The notes: generated from the letters alone by a model not told the origin. Counted from the first letter of the stretch, positions 55,795-64,000 are shown. The stretch: 64,000 nt of DNA from Pseudomonas fluorescens (GCF_001708445.1 NZ_CP015637.1:5457001-5521000), one strand, 5' to 3'. Made by a program: numbers and translations.

Positions 55795-56060
55795 GGTTAA
55801 TAAGTAGAAACCGCCACGGCACGTCGCTAAACATGGAGAGGTGGCAGCTGTACGCAGGTTAGCGAACCGGTAACCTAGGGAACCCGGTAGACCCAAAGGT
55901 CTCCCGCGCACAGCCGCCATAACACGATAAGGCTGGCAAAAACTGCCGGCCAAAAGAGTTGAGGAAGTCGTACCTACGTTTCTCGGGTCGCTAAACCCAG
56001 TCGCTGTTATGCAGCGACCCGAGGAGGCTAGACACTCAAATCCTATGGCGCAATAGGGGG
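55795..56060 (-). promoter_or_regulatory. candidate structured 5' leader of the DUF6124-type gene
   Basis: Several nested stems precede the gene. TCGGGTCGCT (55983-55992) pairs perfectly with AGCGACCCGA (56013-56022). AGACC-CAAA-GGTCT lies near 55890-55903. AGGTTA (55856-55861) pairs with TAACCT (55871-55876), or alternatively GGTT-AGCG-AACC forms. A closing stem joins GGCAGCTGT to ACAGCCGCC (about 55842 and 55911). Together they look like a branched RNA of about 90 nt plus an upstream hairpin. No reading frame explains this region. From memory, similar leaders recur before this gene family in pseudomonads; that was not checked. Confidence 0.5.
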
Positions 56061-56128
56061 GAGATTCTCTAGGAAACGTCCTGCAATTTAAAGGGAATCG
56101 TCGTTGCTGGTCCTTTAATCCGCAAACC

Positions 56129-56255
56129 TTATCTCCCGCGTCTCCCCATCAACAACCCCTGATCCTGCTCCCTTACTTCCCTGATGTAGTCCCACAACAA
56201 CGTAATTCGTTTCAACTTCCTCAAGTCTTCCCGGCAATATATCCAGAAATACAAC
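56129..56255 (-). pseudogene. diverged duplicate of the LysR gene 3' end
   Basis: Read on the minus strand in frame, this segment gives [20 protein letters not shown] then YIREVREQDQGLLMGRRGR and a TAA stop at 56131-56129. The complete LysR gene at 59329-60276 ends [38 protein letters not shown]. The nucleotide match is high but not perfect over about 80 bases (my visual estimate is roughly 80%). The rest of that gene is absent here. It marks the left boundary of the inserted segment 56.3-59.3 kb. Confidence 0.75.
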
Positions 56256-56295
56256 GATGTAAGGGGGCATCCAATGAATACGGGACCCTACAGCG

Positions 56296-56560
56296 ATGAC
56301 CATCGCCTTAAACGCTCCTCCTGTCACAAGTCTTGTAACAAATATCGCCGTGGCGCTGAGGCCGACTACACGACTTGTGAGGCCCCACCATTACAGGCGC
56401 AACGGCATTTACTATATGCGCCTTCGCGAAACCAGCAGCGTCACACCGCACGGTGTTCGTCTTGCTAAAGACCGATAGAAAGGCCGCTATGGACGCTTCA
56501 CGATGCCTTGCAGAAACGCTCAGGGCATTCCATTCGGATAATCCCGAGGTAACTTGGCAT
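56296..56560 (+). pseudogene. frameshifted N-terminal remnant of a tyrosine-recombinase-type integrase
   Basis: The frame from the ATG at 56296 reads VRPHHYRRNGIYYMRLRET and stops at 56478. Shifting one frame near 56455 continues as LLKTDRKAAMDASRCLAETL RAFHSDNPEVTWHQLR. The combination (a short basic YYxRLR strand, then SLKTxDRKxA and a helix) is the usual N-terminus of phage and island integrases with a DUF6538-like domain. The catalytic core (R...HxxR...Y) is absent, so it is inactive. It lies directly inside the lysR-fragment boundary and points into the element, as integrases usually do. Confidence 0.5.
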
Positions 56561-56857
56561 CAACTGAGATCTGGTGTCTCGGTAGGATTGTTAAGGCCAA
56601 CTTGGGGCCCGCAGACCTTTCCGTTGGCAAAGCCATGGATGAGCGCCACGAGGACCAGAAAGTCGACGCGTTCAGCGAGAGAATCGCCAAAATCAAACCA
56701 TTTGGGGTCTACAAAGATCGTAAGAAGATCGTAGATGACTATGGAGTTCGGACAGAAGCCGATGGGGAAAAATCTCCCCAAGGCCGCTGATGAGCTGGGC
56801 CGTGAGCCTCAGGAGCGTCCACGGAGTCATGAGAGTCAAATCATGTGGCCGACGCCA
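56561..56857. other. stretch without a recognisable gene inside the remnant element
   Basis: Between the integrase remnant and the SIR2 gene one plus-strand frame stays open to 56790 (ending KIKPFGVYKDRKKIVDDYGV then a short tail). It starts from a non-ATG codon without a ribosome-binding site and matches nothing I recognise. It may be more decayed element sequence. Confidence 0.35.
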
Positions 56858-58900
56858 CTATGTCTTTTCAAGTTGGACATCTTGAAACGCATCGGTTTCG
56901 CCTGATTGGAAGTCAACCCAATATGGGCTGAGCTGGTTTGTGTTTATGCTGGATATTACACCTTCCGAGCCAGCATGCTCTCCTTTCAGGATTAAAACTC
57001 TTTCTCCCTCAACAAAGCGGAGTTCAACTCGAACAGCCATGTCGCGTGCGTGGATCCACATTTTTTCGACCTGTTCGCTCTCTGGTGATAGATGAGGGAT
57101 CCGTGAGGAAAACACCCATGCTCGACGAAGAGGCTCAATTGCTTCTTTGTATTCTCCAGCACCGATTAATATCTCACCACGCTCTTTGGAATCCCGATAA
57201 ATTTGCTCGAGTTCACTATCATCAAATGGATAGGAAAAGCCAACCCACTCCGAAGAATTTCCGTTAGGATTGCGTACTTGATACTCAATCCCTCTGTGTG
57301 AAAGCGGGGCTTCCGGGGCCGATTCTGATGCGGATAGCTCAAGGTAGTTTCCAAAATAAATATTTGGCTGAATCGAATAGTCTCGCTCGTGACTACCAAT
57401 TTTTCGAGAGTGTATCGTTATGCCAGGGGCAAAATCAGCGCCATGAAATAATATGCCTGCACGATAACCTCGATGATACTTCTCTATGTAGGGAAGCTTT
57501 GACCAAGTGACCTTGTGAAGCTTGGGGGTAGAGCTTCGCAAATTAGAAATACTAAACCCACGTATTGCCACTTCAGCATCATTGTGGAACGGGACCCGCC
57601 CCGGCTCCTTAGGCATCATTTGCGTTCGGATAATTTCAAGCCACGAAATATCTTTCATTGCAGCGCTGGTAAGAGCTAACCTCGCTGCTGAAAGTGAGGA
57701 CTTAGCGTTTTGCAAGTCAGATGTAAGGTCTGCTGCCAACCTCTCGAGATCAGCAACCCTCTCACTCGGCTGCTCTCGTGCTGCTTCAAGCTCTTGCTCA
57801 AGTTGGGCCTGAGCAGACTTCAGTATCTCGACCCGCTCAGTTAACTCCGGATCAAGGTGCTCTCTCACCCGATCTTGCAGCTCTGGAGACAATTCCTGTA
57901 GTTTCTCAAGAATGATATTTAACTGCGTTTCGTCTACGGAGTTATTTTTTAACCGCTCATAAAGCGCAGGAAAAAAATCATGCAGGTTAACTCCAGAGTA
58001 TAGCTGCACTCTTGATCGAGCCAGTGCGGGCCCAAAACTTACTAACAGCCTCTCATAGGAAGTCTGTATAACTTCGCTATCTGATTCATAGAAGGCCCAC
58101 AGGACATCGGGATTACTTTCTGGATCTGTAAGCAACTCGCCGAGGCTGGCCATAAATATATCGTCCCAGCCGCCGCAGCCCATAACTACCAAGGTGCGAT
58201 TCTGGAGCAGGTTTTTTAACGAGCTCTTCAGGTTGGGGCGTGGTTGGCCAATTTGGTTTGGAGTGTGCAACGTGTCCGTCCCCCACCAGTACCCATGAAG
58301 ATGAACAATCTGTACCCCAGGCCCATTTGACTGGATGAGTGAACCATCGGCATGCAACATCGTCCGAAAGTAATTACCTCCTGCACCTTGAATGGCGACC
58401 TGAATTAGAGGGTCGAAATTCGTCGTGATGACTGTGCGTCCAAGTCGGCCGGACGAATCAGTCAGTAGCATTCCAAGAGCTCTTAACGAATGTCGAACAT
58501 TCCAACCTGAAACATCTTTATCAAGTGCTTCACATATCTTCAGGTCATCAAGATCTGGCACGGTCTGATGCTTTTTTCTGGCTTTGAATACCGCTCGGCG
58601 GATAATTCTATTCGCTGCGTCCTGCCCCCTGAATGCATGAAGTTGTGAAAATGCCAAGCGATATGCTTCACCATATTTTCTTTGGGCTACTAATTCTTGT
58701 ACAGGACCGAAAGCATCCGGAGAGGAAGCCAGTTCCTCCTCAATCAGAGACACAACGCCATTGACACTTGGAACTCCTGGCTTTCCTTCTTCTTCTGGAA
58801 TTGTTAGCGCCGAGCCGAAAAAGAACACAACCTCGCGCGATGCATGAATAACCCTCTCAAGCAATACATCCGCTCCGTGAAACTTTAACTCATACGACAT
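56858..58900 (-). CDS. SIR2-domain protein with coiled coil and KOW-like C-terminus, candidate defence NADase
   Basis: A 680-residue soluble protein. Residues about 10-315 form a SIR2-like Rossmann domain: VVFFFGSALTIP (24-35), TTNFDPL (159-165, with catalytic-type Asn161 and Asp163), VHLHGYWWG (His202, the catalytic His position) and VVMGCGGWDD (238-247). The zinc CxxC pairs of deacetylase sirtuins are absent, as in NAD+-cleaving defence SIR2 proteins. Residues about 325-405 form a long coiled coil (LEQELEAAREQ). A mixed region follows, then a C-terminal KOW-like segment, FVEGERVLILKGEHAGSEG. The ATG at 58900 is preferred over a GTG at 58906. The gene is visibly A+T-richer than its neighbours and stands alone. 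No Argonaute, HerA or TIR partner is present. Confidence 0.75.
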   Translation of the reverse strand: MSYELKFHGADVLLERVIHASREVVFFFGSALTIPEEEGKPGVPSVNGVVSLIEEELASSPDAFGPVQELVAQRKYGEAYRLAFSQLHAFRGQDAANRIIRRAVFKARKKHQTVPDLDDLKICEALDKDVSGWNVRHSLRALGMLLTDSSGRLGRTVITTNFDPLIQVAIQGAGGNYFRTMLHADGSLIQSNGPGVQIVHLHGYWWGTDTLHTPNQIGQPRPNLKSSLKNLLQNRTLVVMGCGGWDDIFMASLGELLTDPESNPDVLWAFYESDSEVIQTSYERLLVSFGPALARSRVQLYSGVNLHDFFPALYERLKNNSVDETQLNIILEKLQELSPELQDRVREHLDPELTERVEILKSAQAQLEQELEAAREQPSERVADLERLAADLTSDLQNAKSSLSAARLALTSAAMKDISWLEIIRTQMMPKEPGRVPFHNDAEVAIRGFSISNLRSSTPKLHKVTWSKLPYIEKYHRGYRAGILFHGADFAPGITIHSRKIGSHERDYSIQPNIYFGNYLELSASESAPEAPLSHRGIEYQVRNPNGNSSEWVGFSYPFDDSELEQIYRDSKERGEILIGAGEYKEAIEPLRRAWVFSSRIPHLSPESEQVEKMWIHARDMAVRVELRFVEGERVLILKGEHAGSEGVISSINTNQLSPYWVDFQSGETDAFQDVQLEKT

Positions 58901-59328
58901 CTGCACTCTGCCTTATCAAAATCACGAAGAGGGGTCGACTCACTGATCCATACAATGGACGCTTCAGATTGGACAGATTGTAGCCAAAAATTGCGAGACT
59001 CGACCAATGTGGGCTTATGCGTCCTTGCCAGCTTCTAACTCGCCCAAGCCTGGGCGCGCTCCCCATGTAATGCCCCTTCAGCCTGGCCATCTCCCGTTTC
59101 TATGTGGGGCCTCTTCCATAGGTCTTCTGGAGGCTGTCCTTAGGACAAGCTTGATCGGGATACGAAACCCTTGATGTAACCCTGTGCGTTTCCTTAGAGA
59201 AGGCGTTCTTATGATGCCACCCAAGTCCTTTCCTGGTGTCACAAGTGCTGTCCCAACCTCTGTATCAACCTCGTTGCCAAGCTCTCGCAGATGTCGCTAG
59301 GATTCGCCTCCCTTACACCTGTAGTTCT
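58901..59328. other. right end of the remnant element
   Basis: No intact gene is seen in these 428 bases. A short plus-strand frame at 59213-59302 (MMPPKSFPGVTSAVPTSVST) is proline/serine/threonine-rich and resembles the disordered head of some integrases. It stops after about 29 codons, 29 bases before the LysR stop. The SIR2 promoter should lie near 58905-59000. No obvious transposon ends or tRNA were found. Confidence 0.4.
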
Positions 59329-60276
59329 TCAATCCATGAAGTTCATGACCCTGTTTTTGCCCAGTAATAACGGACGATTCAGCTCCGTCACCTCACGGAT
59401 GTAATCCCACAACAAGGTAATCCGCTTCAACTTGCGCAGATCCTCCCGGCAATACATCCAAAACTGCCGCGTAATCGCAATCTGTTCCCCCAGCACCGGC
59501 AGTAAGCGCGGGTCCTGTGCCGCCAGGAAACACGGCAATATCGCCATCGATCGCCCTTGCTGCGCCGCCACGTACTGGGCGATCACGCTGGTACTGCGCA
59601 AGCTGGCGCTGGCGCCCGGTACGACGTTTGCCAGGTAGAGCAGCTCTGAGCTGAACGCCAGGTCATCCACATAGCTGATAAACGGATGCTCGGCCAAGTC
59701 CGCCGGGCGTTGGATGGGCGGGTGTTGGTCGAGGTATTCCTGGGTCGCGTACAGCTGCAGTTTGTAGTCGCACAACTTGCAGCACACGTACGGCCCATGT
59801 TCCGGGCGTTCCAGGGCGATGACGATGTCGGCTTCGCGCTTGGACAGGCTGATGAAGTGGGGCAAGGGCAGGATGTCCACCGAAATCGCCGGATACGTGT
59901 CGACGAAGTGGCTCAACTGCGGGGTGACGAAAAAACTGCCGAAGCCTTCGGTGCAGCCCATGCGCACATGGCCGGACAACGCCACGCCGGAGCCGGATAC
60001 CTGCTCGCAGGCCATGTGCAGGGTACTTTCGATGGACTCGGCGTAGCCCAGCAAACGCTGGCCTTCGGGGGTGAGTACGAAACCGCTGGTCCGGGATTTT
60101 TCGAACAGCAGGGTGCCGAGCGACACTTCCAATGAGCTGATGCGTCGCGACACGGTGGTGTAGTCCACCGCCAGGCGCTTGGCGGCGACGCTGGCCTTGC
60201 GGGTGCGGGCCACCTCGAGAAAAAACTTCAGGTCATCCCAGTTCAGGGAGCCCAGTGATGTGATGTTTTTTTGCAT
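59329..60276 (-). CDS. LysR-family regulator divergent from mmsA
   Basis: A 315-residue LysR protein. The helix-turn-helix is [20 protein letters not shown] (about 27-46) and the effector domain runs from about residue 95. The ATG at 60276 ([16 protein letters not shown]) is preferred over 60357, which would place a non-conserved tail in front. Divergence from mmsA (129 bases apart) suggests control of valine/3-hydroxyisobutyrate catabolism. P. aeruginosa uses the AraC-type MmsR instead. Its 3' end is the homologue of the fragment at 56129-56255. Confidence 0.87.
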   Translation of the reverse strand: MQKNITSLGSLNWDDLKFFLEVARTRKASVAAKRLAVDYTTVSRRISSLEVSLGTLLFEKSRTSGFVLTPEGQRLLGYAESIESTLHMACEQVSGSGVALSGHVRMGCTEGFGSFFVTPQLSHFVDTYPAISVDILPLPHFISLSKREADIVIALERPEHGPYVCCKLCDYKLQLYATQEYLDQHPPIQRPADLAEHPFISYVDDLAFSSELLYLANVVPGASASLRSTSVIAQYVAAQQGRSMAILPCFLAAQDPRLLPVLGEQIAITRQFWMYCREDLRKLKRITLLWDYIREVTELNRPLLLGKNRVMNFMD

Positions 60277-60405
60277 ATTGGACCGGCTTTTATGTGCGTT
60301 CTTATTAGAGATTTGCACATCTATACTCCAAAAACAGTCCGAACGCCTCATTACCAAGGCGATTCACGCGCCTTGTCTCTGCATAACTACAAGATTGGAG
60401 ACCAC

Positions 60406-61923
60406 ATGAACGCATCTGCCGATATTTCCGTGCAACAGGTCAAGTTGCTGATCAATGGTGAATGGGTCGAGTCCAAGACCACCCACTGGCAAGACATCGT
60501 CAACCCGGCCACCCAGCAAGTGCTGGCCAAAGTCCCGTTTGCCACCGCCGATGAAGTCAACGCAGCCATTGACGCCGCCCATCAAGCGTTCCAAACCTGG
60601 AAGCTGACGCCCATCGGCGCGCGCATGCGCATCATGCTCAAGCTGCAAGCCTTGATCCGCGAACATTCCAAGCGCATCGCCGGGGTCCTCAGCGCCGAGC
60701 AGGGCAAGACCATTGCCGATGCCGAAGGCGATATTTTCCGTGGCCTGGAAGTGGTGGAGCACGCCTGTTCCATCGGCACCCTGCAAATGGGCGAGTTCGC
60801 TGAAAACGTCGCCGGGGGGGTGGACACCTACACCCTGCGCCAACCCATCGGCGTGTGCGCCGGCATTACCCCGTTCAACTTCCCAGCGATGATTCCGCTG
60901 TGGATGTTCCCCATGGCCATTGCCTGCGGTAACACCTTCGTCCTCAAGCCTTCCGAGCAAGACCCGCTGTCAACGATGCTGCTGGTGGAACTGGCGCTGG
61001 AAGCCGGTGTGCCGGCCGGCGTGCTCAACGTCGTGCACGGTGGCAAGGATGTGGTAGATGCGCTGTGCACCCATAAAGACATCAAGGCGGTGTCCTTCGT
61101 CGGCTCGACCGCCGTGGGGACGCATGTGTACGACCTGGCCGGCAAGCACGGCAAGCGCGTGCAGTCGATGATGGGCGCGAAGAACCATGCGGTGGTGCTG
61201 CCCGATGCCAACCGCGAACACACCCTCAATGCCCTGGTCGGTGCCGGTTTCGGTGCGGCGGGCCAGCGTTGCATGGCCACTTCGGTGGTGGTGCTGGTGG
61301 GTGCGTCCAGGCAGTGGCTGCCAGACCTCAAGGCGCTGGCGCAAAAGCTCAAGGTCAATGCCGGCAGCGAAGCTGGAACCGATGTCGGCCCGGTGATCTC
61401 CAAGCGCGCCAAGGCGCGCATCCTGGAACTGATCGAAAGCGGCGTGAAAGAAGGCGCCAAGCTGGAGTTGGATGGCCGCGACATCCAGGTGCCAGGCTTC
61501 GAGCAAGGCAACTTTGTCGGCCCGACCCTGTTCTCCGGCGTGACCACCGATATGCAGATCTACACCCAGGAAATCTTCGGCCCGGTGCTGGTGGTGCTGG
61601 AAGTCGACACCCTCGATGAAGCCATCGCCCTGGTCAACGCCAACCCGTTCGGCAACGGCACCGGCCTGTTCACCCAGAGCGGTGCGGCGGCGCGTAAATT
61701 CCAGAGCGAAATCGATGTGGGCCAGGTCGGTATCAACATCCCGATCCCAGTACCGGTGCCGTTCTTCAGCTTCACCGGTTCCCGTGGCTCCAAACTGGGT
61801 GACCTGGGCCCTTACGGCAAGCAAGTGGTGCAGTTCTACACCCAGACCAAAACCGTCACCAGCCGCTGGTTCGACGACGACACGGTCAATGATGGCGTCA
61901 ACACCACCATCAACCTGCGCTGA
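60406..61923 (+). CDS. mmsA: methylmalonate-semialdehyde dehydrogenase (CoA-acylating)
   Basis: The 505-residue aldehyde dehydrogenase converts (methyl)malonate semialdehyde to propionyl- or acetyl-CoA in valine breakdown. It carries [20 protein letters not shown] (about 141-160) and [20 protein letters not shown]. The catalytic Cys is in [14 protein letters not shown]. It lacks the general-base Glu of hydrolytic ALDHs ([14 protein letters not shown] instead), consistent with CoA acylation. The ATG at 60406 follows TTGGAG. mmsB follows 14 bases on. Confidence 0.96.
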   Translation: MNASADISVQQVKLLINGEWVESKTTHWQDIVNPATQQVLAKVPFATADEVNAAIDAAHQAFQTWKLTPIGARMRIMLKLQALIREHSKRIAGVLSAEQGKTIADAEGDIFRGLEVVEHACSIGTLQMGEFAENVAGGVDTYTLRQPIGVCAGITPFNFPAMIPLWMFPMAIACGNTFVLKPSEQDPLSTMLLVELALEAGVPAGVLNVVHGGKDVVDALCTHKDIKAVSFVGSTAVGTHVYDLAGKHGKRVQSMMGAKNHAVVLPDANREHTLNALVGAGFGAAGQRCMATSVVVLVGASRQWLPDLKALAQKLKVNAGSEAGTDVGPVISKRAKARILELIESGVKEGAKLELDGRDIQVPGFEQGNFVGPTLFSGVTTDMQIYTQEIFGPVLVVLEVDTLDEAIALVNANPFGNGTGLFTQSGAAARKFQSEIDVGQVGINIPIPVPVPFFSFTGSRGSKLGDLGPYGKQVVQFYTQTKTVTSRWFDDDTVNDGVNTTINLR

Positions 61924-61937
61924 TTCGGGAGACGACC

Positions 61938-62825
61938 ATGAAGATTGCATTTATCGGCTTGGGCAACATGGGCGCGCCCATGGCCCGCAACCTGATCAAG
62001 GCCGGCCATGGGCTGAACCTGTTCGACCTGAACCAGGCGGTACTCAAGGAATTGGCCGAGCTGGGTGGCAGCATCAGCGCTTCACCGCGGGATGCCGCCA
62101 CCGGCGCCGAGTTGGTGATTACCATGCTGCCGGCCGCCGCCCATGTGCGCAGTGTCTGGCTGGGTGAAGACGGTGTTTTAGCCGGTATCGGCCAAGGCGT
62201 GCCGGCGGTGGATTGCAGCACCATCGACCCGCAGACCATCCGCGATGTTGCGGCTGCGGCGGCCAAGCAAGGTGTGGCTGTCGCCGATGCACCGGTCTCC
62301 GGTGGCACTGGCGGCGCGCAAGCCGGGACCCTGACCTTCATGGTCGGCGCCAGCGCGGAACTGTTTGCCACCCTGCAACCGGTGCTGGCGCAGATGGGCC
62401 GCAACATTGTGCGTTGCGGCGACGTCGGCACCGGCCAGATCGCCAAGATCTGCAACAACCTGCTGCTGGGCATCAGCATGGTCGGCGTCAGCGAAGCCAT
62501 GGCCCTGGGCGATGCGCTGGGCATCGACACCCAAGTGCTGGCGGGGATCATCAACAGCTCCACCGGCCGCTGCTGGAGTTCCGACACCTACAACCCTTGG
62601 CCGGGCGTGATCGAAACGGCGCCGTCATCCCGTGGTTATACCGGTGGTTTTGGTGCCGACCTGATGCTCAAGGACCTCGGCCTGGCCACCGAAGCCGCGC
62701 GCCAGGCACACCAGCCGGTGATCCTCGGCGCCGTGGCCCAGCAGTTGTATCAATCGATGAGCCAGCGTGGGGAAGGGGGCAAGGACTTCTCGGCGATCAT
62801 CAACAGCTACCGCAAACCCAAGTAG
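61938..62825 (+). CDS. mmsB: 3-hydroxyisobutyrate dehydrogenase
   Basis: A 295-residue beta-hydroxyacid dehydrogenase. The N-terminal NAD motif is IAFIGLGNMGAPMARNLIKA (about 3-22). The substrate loop is DAPVSGGTGGAQAGTLTFMV and the catalytic Lys is in GQIAKICNNLLLGISM. It oxidises 3-hydroxyisobutyrate to methylmalonate semialdehyde, the mmsA substrate. GGGAGACGACC precedes the ATG. Confidence 0.95.
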   Translation: MKIAFIGLGNMGAPMARNLIKAGHGLNLFDLNQAVLKELAELGGSISASPRDAATGAELVITMLPAAAHVRSVWLGEDGVLAGIGQGVPAVDCSTIDPQTIRDVAAAAAKQGVAVADAPVSGGTGGAQAGTLTFMVGASAELFATLQPVLAQMGRNIVRCGDVGTGQIAKICNNLLLGISMVGVSEAMALGDALGIDTQVLAGIINSSTGRCWSSDTYNPWPGVIETAPSSRGYTGGFGADLMLKDLGLATEAARQAHQPVILGAVAQQLYQSMSQRGEGGKDFSAIINSYRKPK

Positions 62826-62905
62826 TGTGGGCAGCGGGCTGACTGTGGTGAGCCGGCTGACTGTGGCCAGCAGATTGACTGTGGTAAGTAGACTGACTGT
62901 GGCGT
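62826..62905. repeat. tandem degenerate REP half-units
   Basis: Four to five imperfect copies of GGCTGACTGTGGTGAGCC-like 18-20 base units follow one another from the mmsB stop to the 5S relic. Each keeps the GACTGTGG core. It parallels the reiterated half units at 53.4 and 42.1 kb. Confidence 0.65.
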
Positions 62906-62971
62906 AGTGAAACGATGCATCGCCGATGGTAGTGTGGGGTTTCCCCATGTGAGAGTAGGTCATCGTCAAGA
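62906..62971 (+). pseudogene. truncated 5S rRNA gene (3' half only)
   Basis: AGTGAAACGATGCATCGCCG, then GATGGTAGTGTGGGGTTTCC and CCATGTGAGAGTAGGTCATC up to GTCAAGA reproduce the 3' 66 bases of Pseudomonas 5S rRNA. The 5' half, about 50 bases, is missing and replaced by REP-like tandem repeats. No 16S, 23S or tRNA sequence is nearby. The normal rrn terminator follows. It is therefore the tail of an rRNA operon otherwise absent from this locus, and no functional 5S RNA can be made from it. Confidence 0.88.
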
Positions 62972-62981
62972 TTAAATTCCG

Positions 62982-63017
62982 AAACCCCATTTGCGAAAGC
63001 AGATGGGGTTTTGTTTT
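62982..63017 (+). terminator. rrn-type terminator after the 5S relic
   Basis: AAACCCCATTTGC-GAAA-GCAGATGGGGTTT forms a long stem with one wobble pair and a GAAA loop, followed by TGTTTT. This is the usual terminator form behind Pseudomonas 5S genes. Confidence 0.9.
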
Positions 63018-63194
63018 GGGCGGTCGAAAAGCGCAGGCGCAAGCGTGCTCATGCAGGACGATAACGCTGACGCGCACCGTCGGGCACACCGAACCCACTC
63101 CAAACCCCCCGCTTCTTGCATCCCGATACCGCCAATATTTGCCCACAGTGCTAAAGTCCCTCCCTCGATTTTTGCTTTTCCCAAGGAAGCCGTT

Positions 63195-64000
63195 ATGCCG
63201 GACTCGACGTCCCTCAGCGCTGGATTCATGGTGGTTCACGGCAACCGCCTGGACGAACTGCGCAGCCTGGTGGTCAGTTGGATGCGACGATATCCACTGG
63301 CACCCTTGGAAAACGAAATCGCCTTGGTGCAAAGCAATGGCATCGCCCAATGGCTCAAATTAGCCCTGGCTGAAGATCCGGAAGATGACGATATGGGGGG
63401 CTGCGGCATCGCGGCGGCCATTGATGTGCAACTGCCGGGTAGCTTCATGTGGCAACTTTATCGGATGGTCCTTGGCCGTGACGAAATTCCGCCCAAGTCC
63501 CTGCTCGACAAAGCCCCGCTGACCTGGCGCCTGATGCGCCTGCTCCCGGAGCTCATTGATCAACCGCACTTCGAGCCCCTGCAACGCTTCCTGACTCACG
63601 ACACGGACCTGCGTAAACGCTACCAACTCGCCGAACGTCTGGCCGACCTGTTCGACCAGTATCAGGTCTACCGTGCTGACTGGCTGGAAGATTGGGTCGC
63701 GGGCCGTCATCAGTTACGTAATGGTCGCGGTGAAACCAAACCCCTGAACCCGGCCAACTGCTGGCAAGCCGAATTATGGCGCGCGCTGCTGTTGGATGTC
63801 GGGGAGGAGGGCATGGCCCAAAGCCGTGCCGGCGTCCACCAGCGATTTATCGAGCGCATCAATAGCCTGAAACAAGCCCCCCCAGGCCTGCCTTCCCGAG
63901 TCATTGTTTTCGGCATTTCATCCTTGCCTGCGCAGGCACTGGAAGCCCTTGCCGGCCTGGCCCGCTTCAGCCAGGTCCTGCTGTGCGTGCATAACCCCTG
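63195..64000 (+). CDS. recC: exodeoxyribonuclease V gamma subunit RecC, N-terminal part
   Basis: An open frame of 268 codons runs from the ATG at 63195 (behind AAGGAAG) off the right edge. Residues 12-50 read MVVHGNRLDELRSLVVSWM then PLAPLENEIALVQSNGIAQW, the RecC N-terminus. WQAELWRALL and VIVFGISSLPAQALEALAGL follow. RecC holds the DNA exit channels and Chi recognition in RecBCD. recB and recD are expected downstream, outside the window. Confidence 0.95.
   Translation, partial: MPDSTSLSAGFMVVHGNRLDELRSLVVSWMRRYPLAPLENEIALVQSNGIAQWLKLALAEDPEDDDMGGCGIAAAIDVQLPGSFMWQLYRMVLGRDEIPPKSLLDKAPLTWRLMRLLPELIDQPHFEPLQRFLTHDTDLRKRYQLAERLADLFDQYQVYRADWLEDWVAGRHQLRNGRGETKPLNPANCWQAELWRALLLDVGEEGMAQSRAGVHQRFIERINSLKQAPPGLPSRVIVFGISSLPAQALEALAGLARFSQVLLCVHNP

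Noticed and set aside
56115..56327. 70-codon minus-strand ORF at the element's left edge
   Set aside because: It is out of frame with the lysR-related segment it covers; the meaningful reading of that segment is the FWIYCRED... frame ending at 56129.
58901..59328. tRNA or direct-repeat att site at the right edge of the SIR2 element
   Set aside because: No cloverleaf or short identical direct repeat was seen. The only duplicated sequence is the diverged lysR 3' end.

Overview
The window reads as chromosome of a fluorescent Pseudomonas, most likely the P. fluorescens group. Gene content and order (ispB / rplU-rpmA-obgE-proB, folM-folE-folX, cyoABCDE, norR/hmp, kynBA/kynU, mmsAB, recC), G+C-rich codon use and three families of REP palindromes (GGGAGGGGGCTTGCCCCC, GTAGGAGCGAGCTTGCTCGC and GGCGAGCGGGCTTGCC types) all fit. 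No tRNA, CRISPR array or intact insertion sequence was seen.

Layout. 1-7.1 kb: 5' end of a yjdM/phnA-like zinc-ribbon gene, ispB, rplU-rpmA, obgE, proB, creA, a glutathione peroxidase and an Old Yellow Enzyme. 7.2-10.5 kb: a GT4 glycosyltransferase, cysZ and trxB. 10.7-13.6 kb: a leftward operon for tetrahydromonapterin (folM-folE-folX) ending in a DUF1244 gene and a hopJ-family gene, preceded by an antibiotic-monooxygenase-fold membrane protein. 13.8-16.5 kb: a light-sensing neighbourhood with a class II LitR-like MerR regulator, a PilZ-like protein, a short LOV photoreceptor and a flavodoxin. 16.5-18.5 kb: a LysR gene divergent from cidA/lrgA and lrgB. 18.7-27.8 kb: an uncharacterised catabolic block with a class II aldolase, an Asp-nucleophile alpha/beta hydrolase, an SDR, DUF1302 and DUF1329 envelope proteins and a MalT/LuxR regulator. 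A candidate small RNA lies on the minus strand inside it. 27.8-33.7 kb: an AraC regulator, an EamA transporter, norR/hmp and dsbB. 34.4-39.2 kb: the cytochrome bo3 oxidase operon. 39.4-42.8 kb: a Tat-targeted HisC-like aminotransferase, a HigB/HigA-type toxin-antitoxin pair, an unknown gene and a cupin. 43.3-48.6 kb: tryptophan-to-anthranilate genes (kynB, kynA, permease, Lrp regulator, kynU) with an antC relic and a second gene relic. 48.9-55.2 kb: LysR, TauE, mdaB, LysR, SDR and SulP genes.

The most unusual stretch is 55.5-59.3 kb. It holds a small DUF6124-type gene with a long structured leader, then a remnant of an integrative element. The element sits between a diverged copy of a lysR 3' end (about 56129-56255) and the complete lysR gene (59329-60276). 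Inside are a frameshifted integrase-like N-terminus and one intact, A+T-richer gene. That gene encodes a 680-residue SIR2-domain protein with a coiled coil and a KOW-like C-terminus, a candidate NAD+-depleting antiphage effector. To the right come mmsA-mmsB, a truncated 5S rRNA 3' end with its rrn terminator (relic of a lost rRNA operon), and the start of recC.

REP repeats fill most intergenic gaps and abut several broken genes (antC, the permease-like tail, the 5S relic), so REP-associated deletion is a plausible shaping force here. Everything was read by eye. Family names rest on recognised motifs and remembered homologues, not on searches.
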